Assembly (NCBI RefSeq): GCF_006874475.1
Contig: NZ_VIRM01000011.1
Span: 1-64,000 of the forward strand
From: Microbispora hainanensis
GTDB lineage: Bacteria > Actinomycetota > Actinomycetes > Streptosporangiales > Streptosporangiaceae
Reading direction: 5' to 3'
Length of the DNA: 64,000 bases
Shown here: positions 60,401 to 64,000 of the stretch, in pieces
How the letters are laid out: every line of letters begins with the position of its first letter
How positions within the stretch are numbered: the first letter of the stretch is position 1
The notes under the pieces: model-generated
Database searches by the model: none
The model's input: only the letters and a program-made list of their open reading frames with translations
What the model was told of the DNA's origin: nothing
Made by a program: the position numbers and the translations under genes

Positions 60401-60514
60401 GAGCCCGGGGGGTCGTGGCGAACGGTGCGTGTCCCGCTGAGGCCCTTCGAGATCGCGACCGTTCATCTCAGTCGTCTGCGCGAGCCTGACGCCCGGCCCG
60501 CGTGGAGACCCTAG
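57425..60514 (+). CDS. Alpha-mannosidase, glycoside hydrolase family 38
   Basis: Cytoplasmic GH38 enzyme of 1029 residues. The N-terminal domain has the zinc site RIVVVPHTHWDREWYLPFQR (about 16-35), FTMDGQLAAVEDYLEIRPDR, the nucleophile Asp135 in GYLPDQFGHCAQMPQIL, YGADHSAPARDIT and SGHDSVTGCGSDETAQQV. C-terminal beta-domains follow. Relatives include lysosomal-type mannosidases and MngB mannosylglycerate hydrolases. Two insertions are odd: a triple DEIGG repeat near residue 740 and a long PDGVV-type repeat plus Ser/Pro/Gly tract at about 915-1000, just before the conserved end RPFEIATVHLSRL. No signal peptide, so substrates must be imported by the upstream transporter. Confidence 0.88.
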   Translation: MEPAVTPRRASADSDRIVVVPHTHWDREWYLPFQRFRVGLVRVLDEVLDAMAADPAYRFTMDGQLAAVEDYLEIRPDRRGDVARFVAGGRLAVGPWLILADEFLCAGETLLRNLEYGMRGAAALGGPMPVGYLPDQFGHCAQMPQILALAGLRRACLWRGVPAHVDRDAFDWTGADGTTIRTTYLPGGYGNAFGLFTGPAEGMPDRVAAFVSTAEGWASGGTLLAMYGADHSAPARDITASGLRVATLAEALTTGEATDEEAPRVVGELRSHARANILPGVISARVPIKQAMARAERVLTRYAEPLSALWRPGDSACARLIDMAWRSVIACSGHDSVTGCGSDETAQQVAARIAEAGQTAQAVVDLVAASLAEAAPKGALVVVNPSPFERTGLVLADLPEERASLVDASNRPVPAQRLEHAATLLDETVMDDLSRLLGRVHERELYGHEIVSWHAGDGVFTVTVSRHASGAYAYEDLRRAVMAAGPGPWVVRTVAEPVVTVAALVTVPPLGRAVLTARPPAPRPPAPVAHALRTDAYGFEPVLDNGLLRVRVAGDGTLSLCGADGTEVHGVGRIVHGGDAGDTYNHAPPPDDRLSDRPSRVVVEEICSGPLTGAYEITRVYDWPVGLGSDGEGEGEGDETVRTAVTTRVELRAGEPFARCEITMDVRCRDHRVRWHAPLPRAADGSYAEGQFAVVRRGLTAEGGGGERPIPTFPAESFAAAGGLAVLLDHVTEYEIVRDEIGGDEIGGDEIGGDGRELALTLVRSVGYLSRNRNPYRDEPAGPEVPTPAAQCQGPLTVRFAVLPYAGEWHEAGLPRLAEEFRHDLLAVPGTRPAGPGDADGNGPGGGGRVAISGDGVVMAALRERGGRLEVRLVAEDPTATEAVVRGDFTAAWTADVLGSPLSPLEVSREEVAPGEVVPDGVVPDGVVSGGMVLDGVVLDGVVADGTVPGGVVPGGVLPAELLADDGTDGPGPAGSPGSSGSPESSWPSESSEPGGSWRTVRVPLRPFEIATVHLSRLREPDARPAWRP
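59638..59682 (+). repeat. In-frame 15-bp tandem repeat in the mannosidase gene
   Basis: GGACGAGATCGGCGG occurs three times in a row (59638, 59653, 59668), adding DEIGG units in frame. Likely slippage-generated and length-variable between strains. Confidence 0.85.
60157..60300 (+). repeat. In-frame degenerate 15-bp minisatellite in the mannosidase gene
   Basis: About nine imperfect 15-bp units with core GTGGTTCCGGACGG/GTGGTTCTGGACGG encode (P/L/S)(D/G)G(V/M)V repeats. The repeat interrupts the last beta-domain of the GH38 protein between PLSPLEVSREEV and the conserved terminal strand, and is followed by a Ser/Pro/Gly-rich tract. Confidence 0.8.
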
Positions 60515-60763
60515 ACAGGGGCCCTAGACAGAGACTCTCGCACGGGGCCCTATACACAGCCCCCACACAGAGCCCCACACGGAGCATCCAGCCAGACAGA
60601 GCATCCGGGCAGGGCCCACACACAGGGCCCGCGCAGAGCCCCCACGGCCCGCGCGTCATCGTCTGCGCGCCGTGGGTCCGCACGCCTCGCCCATGCCTGA
60701 TCGGCTGCCGCCTGGTCGCCGAGGGCGCGTCCGACGGGAGTCTCCGGGTCCGACGGCGGCCCT
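60515..60763. other. Low-complexity non-coding junction
   Basis: Between the mannosidase stop and the pup terminator. Short degenerate repeats of GGGCCC and ACACA(G/C) (for example GGGCCCACACACAGGGCCC near 60612-60630) dominate 60515-60640. No gene, RNA or clear attachment site seen. This is the right junction of the operon that separates pup from prcB. Confidence 0.5.
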
Positions 60764-60784
60764 GCCGGGAGACGGTCTCCCGGC
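60764..60784. terminator. Terminator hairpin downstream of pup
   Basis: GCCGGGAGA / TCTCCCGGC, a perfect 9-bp stem with loop CGG, lies 35 bases after the pup stop in the minus direction. It would isolate pup as a monocistronic unit, consistent with its separation from prcBA. Confidence 0.7.
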
Positions 60785-60818
60785 GCGGCCGCCACCGGCC
60801 CGGACGCTGCCCGACGGG

Positions 60819-61028
60819 TTACTGCCCGCCCTTCTGCACGTAGGAACGGACGAACTCCTCCGCGTTCTCCTCGAGCACCTCGTCGATCTCGTCCAGGATC
60901 GCGTCGACGTCGTCGGTGAGCTTCTCCTGGCGCTCCTGGACGTCCGGGGACGCCTGCGCCTCGACCTCTTCGACCTCGTGCTCCTGCCGTCCGGTCTGCT
61001 TCTGGCCGCCGGTCTCCTTGGTCGCCAT
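60819..61028 (-). CDS. pup: Prokaryotic ubiquitin-like protein Pup
   Basis: Disordered protein modifier of 69 residues. N-terminus MATKETGGQKQTGRQEHEVE, central acidic coiled region DVQERQEKLTDDVDAILDEI that binds the Mpa/ARC coiled coils, and C-terminus EEFVRSYVQKGGQ. The terminal GGQ must be deamidated by Dop to GGE before PafA can ligate it. ATG 61028 has GGAGG 8 bases upstream. Usually pup directly precedes prcB; here the gene has its own terminator, and dop is not upstream. Confidence 0.95.
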   Translation of the reverse strand: MATKETGGQKQTGRQEHEVEEVEAQASPDVQERQEKLTDDVDAILDEIDEVLEENAEEFVRSYVQKGGQ

Positions 61029-61333
61029 CCCTGACACCTCCGCTGCTCGGGGGGACGCCTCTCCCCATATCTTCCCCGAACCGACCGACAATGCGCGCGA
61101 AAGAGCGTGCGATCTTCGGCCCGGCCACTCTGGCCAGACAACCTGCTGAGCGCCGGGAAGGCAAACGCGCGGGGACCCGGCCCTGCGGCGGACGCACAGG
61201 GCATCGGGCACCGCCTTTGATAGACCGGATCGTTATCGACCTCACACTCTTCGTGGCCGCCTTTCGGCGTAGCGCTACCGTGTCCGGGACGACAATTGAT
61301 GGATCACGGCACGACCTAGCGCACGGGTGGTCG
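61029..61333. other. Divergent promoter region pup / protein kinase (305 bp)
   Basis: Contains the upstream regions of pup (minus) and the kinase gene (plus). No Dop remnant, small gene or RNA is recognisable. The kinase frame is open back to 61091 but the translated sequence there is not protein-like. Confidence 0.5.
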
Positions 61334-62545
61334 ATGGCATCGCACGCACGGCAACTGCTGGCGGATCGGTACAAGCTGCTGACGCCCTTCCGGCGCGACG
61401 GTGGCGGGATCATGTGGCAGGCGCATGATCTCCGCCTCAAGCGCGATGTCGCGATCAAGGAAGTGCAGCCGCCATACCGGGTGGACGTGGCCGATCTGCA
61501 GGCCGCCCGCCGGCAGGCGCTGCGGGAGGCCCGTTCGGCGGCCCGGCTCAGCCATCCGGCCGTCATCACCGTGCACGACCTGCTGGAAGACAAGGGCCGG
61601 CTCTGGATCGTGACGGAGCTCCTGCAGGGCGTCACCCTGAGCGACACCGTCCGCCACGTCGGCAGGCTGCCGGTCCACTGGGCCGCCTGGGTGGGCTTCC
61701 AGCTCCTGTCGGGCGTACGGCACGCGCATTCGATGGGCGTCGTCCACGGGGACATCCGGCCTGCCAACGTCGTTCTGACCGAGGACCGGGTGGTGCTGAC
61801 CGACTTCGGCATCGCCGCGTTCGACCGGGACCCCAGCGGGTCGACGACCGTGCCCGTGGGACGGTCCGGGGCCTATCTGGCCCCCGAGCGGCTGCGTGGG
61901 AAGGGCCTGGCCCCCGCCGCCGACCTGTGGTCGTTCGGCGCCACGTTGTACTGCGGGGTGGAGGGGCGGCCGCCGTATCAGGCCGCGCAGCCGCTCCCGG
62001 CCGCGGCGCTGCTGGGCCGCCAACTGGAGCCGCCGCACCGGGCGGGCCCCCTGCGACCGCTGATCGAAGGGTTGCTGCGGTACGACCCGGAAGAACGGCT
62101 CACCGTCGACCAGGCGATGCGCGTGCTGGTGGACGTGTTGCGGCGGCAGGGCATCCCGGCGGCGGCGCCCGGCCGGACGGCCGGCGAGCTGCCGAGCCTC
62201 GGCACGGCCGCCGCCGTGCCGTACGCGGCGTCCGGCGCGGCGCCCAGACCGGGCGGGGCGCACCAGCGCGGCCGTTCCTCCGGCCACGCGTGGCCGCCGG
62301 CACCCCGTGAACTGACAGCGTCCAGGGAACTCCCAGTGCCCCGAGAACTTCCTGTGCACCGGGAGTTCGCCGCGTCCCGGGAGTTCCCCGTGCCTCGGGA
62401 ATTCCCGGTGCCGCGGGAGCTGATGGTGCCGGGCGAGCTCACGACCGGGCGGTTCCACGACGCGGAGGCAGGTCGCCGGGACCTTTCCCACTGGCCCCTT
62501 CCCACGACCGGGCCCGGCCGGCCCTGGCCTCCGCGCCTCCCGTAG
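61334..62545 (+). CDS. Ser/Thr protein kinase (PknB-like), soluble, HGD variant
   Basis: Kinase of 403 residues. Catalytic Lys42 in [15 protein letters not shown]; Glu in [20 protein letters not shown]; catalytic loop [14 protein letters not shown], where HGD replaces the usual HRD, so it is a non-RD kinase; DFG in [16 protein letters not shown] in [31 protein letters not shown]. The glycine-rich loop is weak ([14 protein letters not shown]). After about residue 290 a low-complexity tail carries six-residue repeats [36 protein letters not shown] (about 62305-62430). No transmembrane segment. ATG 61334 chosen. Substrates unknown; divergent from pup. Confidence 0.85.
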   Translation: MASHARQLLADRYKLLTPFRRDGGGIMWQAHDLRLKRDVAIKEVQPPYRVDVADLQAARRQALREARSAARLSHPAVITVHDLLEDKGRLWIVTELLQGVTLSDTVRHVGRLPVHWAAWVGFQLLSGVRHAHSMGVVHGDIRPANVVLTEDRVVLTDFGIAAFDRDPSGSTTVPVGRSGAYLAPERLRGKGLAPAADLWSFGATLYCGVEGRPPYQAAQPLPAAALLGRQLEPPHRAGPLRPLIEGLLRYDPEERLTVDQAMRVLVDVLRRQGIPAAAPGRTAGELPSLGTAAAVPYAASGAAPRPGGAHQRGRSSGHAWPPAPRELTASRELPVPRELPVHREFAASREFPVPREFPVPRELMVPGELTTGRFHDAEAGRRDLSHWPLPTTGPGRPWPPRLP

Positions 62546-62606
62546 CCCCCCCGACAGCCCCCGACAGCCCCTGTAGCCCCCGGCCGGCCCTGCCCCCATA
62601 GCTCAT

Positions 62607-63130
62607 GGTGGCTTGGTAGCGGACGGCGAGTTTGTCGTATCTGGTTGCGATGGCTCGGTGGCGTTTGAGCCGGTTGATGCCGCATTTTACAGCGTGACGG
62701 GCGCGGTAGTCGCGGGCGTCGAACGTGTACGGGCGGCCGCCGCGGCTGCCGCGCCGTAGGCGCGCGGCGATGCGATCGGCTGGTTCGGGGATGGTGCATC
62801 TGATCCCGCGACTGCGTAGGTGGGCGCGGATCGCCCGGGATGAGTAGGCCTTGTCCGCGCGCACCACTTCGGGACGGGCGCGGGGCCGGCCTGGCCCGAG
62901 CCGGGGGACGTAGATGCCGGCCATGATGGCCTGGAACTGTGGGGCATCGCCCCGCTGCCCGGCGGTCAGCACCAGCGACAGCAACCGTTGGCCCTGTTCA
63001 CAGGCCAGGTGCAGCTTGGTCGACAGGCCACCGCGGGGCACTTCCCGCCGGCGCACCGCGACCGCCGTGGCGAACGGCTCGGCCGGCGGGTGGCCCGGCG
63101 CGGCCGCCGACGACGAGCCGCCATTCTGAC
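62607..63130 (-). mobile_element. IS5-family transposase remnant
   Basis: The translated fragment covers the C-terminal half of an IS5-type DDE transposase: [60 protein letters not shown] (second catalytic Asp), [20 protein letters not shown] and [20 protein letters not shown]. The segment with the first Asp is missing. The position normally holding the catalytic Glu (AVECGINRLK in relatives) reads [10 protein letters not shown], a Glu-to-Lys change. It ends abruptly at YQAT without the usual last residues and I see no terminal inverted repeats. Non-functional. Confidence 0.8.
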
Positions 63131-63144
63131 CTGTCGTGGTCGAG

Positions 63145-63170
63145 GGGCCCGGGCCATACGGCTCGGGCCC
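63145..63170 (+). terminator. Strong hairpin preceding group II intron fragment
   Basis: GGGCCCGGGCC and GGCTCGGGCCC form an 11-bp stem (one G-U wobble in RNA) with a four-base loop ATAC, followed by TTTC. This is an intrinsic-terminator-like structure, the known insertion context of class IIC group II introns, which starts 7 bases further on. Confidence 0.65.
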
Positions 63171-63177
63171 TTTCGCG

Positions 63178-63330
63178 GTACGCCCGTCATGGGCGATCGC
63201 TTGGGGGTGAAAGTCCCCTGGAGACAGAGGTAGTGCTGACTCCGAGCCGGAGGCAACTGCGCCGTCGTGAGGCGGGGGTGGGAAGGAAGCCCGAGGCGAC
63301 GTCCCGCTGGTCGACGTCCTCGTCGACGTC
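63178..63330 (+). mobile_element. 5' fragment of a class IIC-like group II intron
   Basis: The sequence starts GTACGCCCGTCATGGGCG, matching the bacterial intron 5' end (GUGYGCCCGGCAUGGGYG), followed by GGGGGTGAAAGTCCCC, AGAGGTAGTGCTGAC, CCGGAGGCAACTGCG and GGGAAGGAAGCCCGAGGCGA, in the same order as domain I of class IIC introns such as that of Oceanobacillus iheyensis (from memory). No reverse transcriptase, domain V or 3' end is present before the neighbouring gene at 63373, so this is a truncated relic of about 150 bases. Confidence 0.7.
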
Positions 63331-63372
63331 GACCGCTCCGGCCCAGCCTCATCGCTGGCCCGGGGGGCGATG

Positions 63373-64000
63373 TCAGCTCGCCGCAGGGTGCGGGACCGGA
63401 ACAGGCTTGGGATGGACGATGATGGGCACGCTGGCCCGCATCGCGCCGGAGCCGTGGAGGGACCGGCCGTCCTGGTCCTTCCAAAACTCCAGGTGGTAGG
63501 TCCCAGCCGGGACACCCGCCCACTTGCGGTACTGCCACGAGTTACAGCTAAACCGCGCGGCCTCGCCCGTGGGCCGGAGCGCCACCCAGTATGTGGTCGT
63601 CCCCTCTGGACAAGAGTTGTTCCACCACAGCTCGACGTCACCGGCGGACGTCTGAGTCCACTCCCGCGAAAGGATGCGAAAGGCCATGCGGTCGATCCGC
63701 ATGGCGAACCCGTATCCGGGATCGGGTGCGGGCGGCGGCGAGGCCGACGTGGCGACGGCCGCCGTCTCCTCGCCCGGAGCGTGGAGAAGGAGGACGAGCA
63801 CGAGGCCGGCCACCACGGTGGCCCCCGCACCGGCCACTGGGACGAGCCAGCGCCCGCGCCGCCGCCGAGGCCGCGATCGCTCGCGATTATCAGGAGAGTC
63901 TCCTGCGTGCATGGCCACAGGGGCAGGCGAGTCGCGGGCCTGAGCAGCAGGCACCTCGGGGGTGGGGGCTGGGCGCTGGAGCTGGCGCTGCCGCTGGTCG
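63373..64000 (-). CDS. Membrane-anchored protein, 5' end outside the window
   Basis: The frame is open to the window edge. Visible are a Gln/Pro/Ala-rich stretch ([20 protein letters not shown]), a basic segment [13 protein letters not shown], one transmembrane helix ([20 protein letters not shown]) and an extracytoplasmic domain of about 120 residues with two Cys ([56 protein letters not shown]). Basic-Pro-rich juxtamembrane plus single helix plus outer domain is the layout of receptor Ser/Thr kinases, so a kinase domain may lie upstream, but a short anchored protein starting at GTG 63954 or ATG 63912 is equally possible. Function not assigned. Confidence 0.55.
   Translation of the reverse strand, partial: DQRQRQLQRPAPTPEVPAAQARDSPAPVAMHAGDSPDNRERSRPRRRRGRWLVPVAGAGATVVAGLVLVLLLHAPGEETAAVATSASPPPAPDPGYGFAMRIDRMAFRILSREWTQTSAGDVELWWNNSCPEGTTTYWVALRPTGEAARFSCNSWQYRKWAGVPAGTYHLEFWKDQDGRSLHGSGAMRASVPIIVHPKPVPVPHPAAS

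Noticed and set aside
60550..61812. 420-residue minus-strand frame overlapping pup
   Set aside because: Different frame from pup; the part over the kinase is its antisense shadow. Pup itself ends in GGQ in the correct frame.
63201..63215. GGGGTGAAAGTCCCC considered as part of a riboswitch (cobalamin- or glycine-like)
   Set aside because: Surrounding landmarks and the preceding GTACGCCCGTCATGGGCG fit a group II intron 5' end better, and no downstream target gene lies on the plus strand.
1..64000. tRNA, rRNA and CRISPR search by eye
   Set aside because: No cloverleaf-like, rRNA-like or regularly spaced direct-repeat pattern was seen; a computed search was not possible.

Overview
The window is very GC-rich, has many GTG and TTG starts, and carries the Pup-proteasome system, Lrp, LuxR and ROK regulators, a DUF574-type methyltransferase and a GH46 chitosanase. 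This points to a filamentous actinomycete; Streptosporangiales is my best guess from gene content (inference, no phylogeny was run). The backbone on the minus strand (M24 peptidase, helY, tatC, tatA, pafC, pafB, pafA, prcA, prcB, pup) follows the order known from Mycobacterium tuberculosis Rv2089c-Rv2111c, with insertions.

Layout. 1-0.85 kb: tandem repeat and a decayed gene. 0.86-4.2 kb: peptide-type ABC importer (binding protein and two permeases, no ATPase seen). 4.3-8.1 kb: LuxR regulator, DUF4253 protein, SAM-dependent methyltransferase, beta-propeller lactonase. 8.1-13.3 kb: a dormancy or stress island resembling the mycobacterial DosR regulon (Usp, Rv1733c-like membrane protein, Acg-type nitroreductase, two CBS-domain proteins), with DosR-like boxes in its promoter regions. 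13.5-16.1 kb: a frameshifted collagen-like secreted protein, a PRC-barrel protein and FxsA. 16.1-21.2 kb: polyprenol-phosphate mannose synthase, apolipoprotein N-acyltransferase, HelD-like helicase. 21.3-28.0 kb: the complete chitosan-oligosaccharide operon csnR-E-F-G-H-K behind a perfect 19-bp palindrome. 28-35 kb: Lrp regulator, TPR protein, M24 peptidase, SpoIIE-type phosphatase, 5'-3' exonuclease, RNB ribonuclease. 35-42.2 kb: helY, lipid kinase, tatC, tatA, a 47-residue membrane protein, pafC, pafB. 42.2-46.4 kb: DUF3866, DUF3291, a cysteine-rich HTH regulator, the chitosanase csnA (second copy of the csn palindrome), FKBP lipoprotein. 46.5-50.5 kb: pafA, lipoprotein, prcA, prcB. 50.8-60.5 kb: a seven-gene plus-strand operon (complete ABC importer with its own ATPase, PHP metallohydrolase, Gfo/Idh/MocA oxidoreductase, GH38 alpha-mannosidase) that separates prcB from pup. 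60.8-64 kb: pup, a Ser/Thr protein kinase, IS5-type transposase debris, a truncated class IIC-like group II intron immediately after a strong hairpin, and a membrane protein open at the window edge.

How the parts work together. Secreted chitosanase CsnA would release glucosamine oligomers, imported by CsnEFG and processed by CsnH and CsnK, with CsnR repressing both loci through the shared palindrome. Pup, PafA, PrcA and PrcB form the pupylation-degradation pathway; dop is not in the window. PafB and PafC are the DNA-damage-responsive activator pair. The most notable structural feature is the mannoside-type catabolic operon sitting between pup and prcB, which form one operon in most actinobacteria. 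I see no tRNA, rRNA or CRISPR array.
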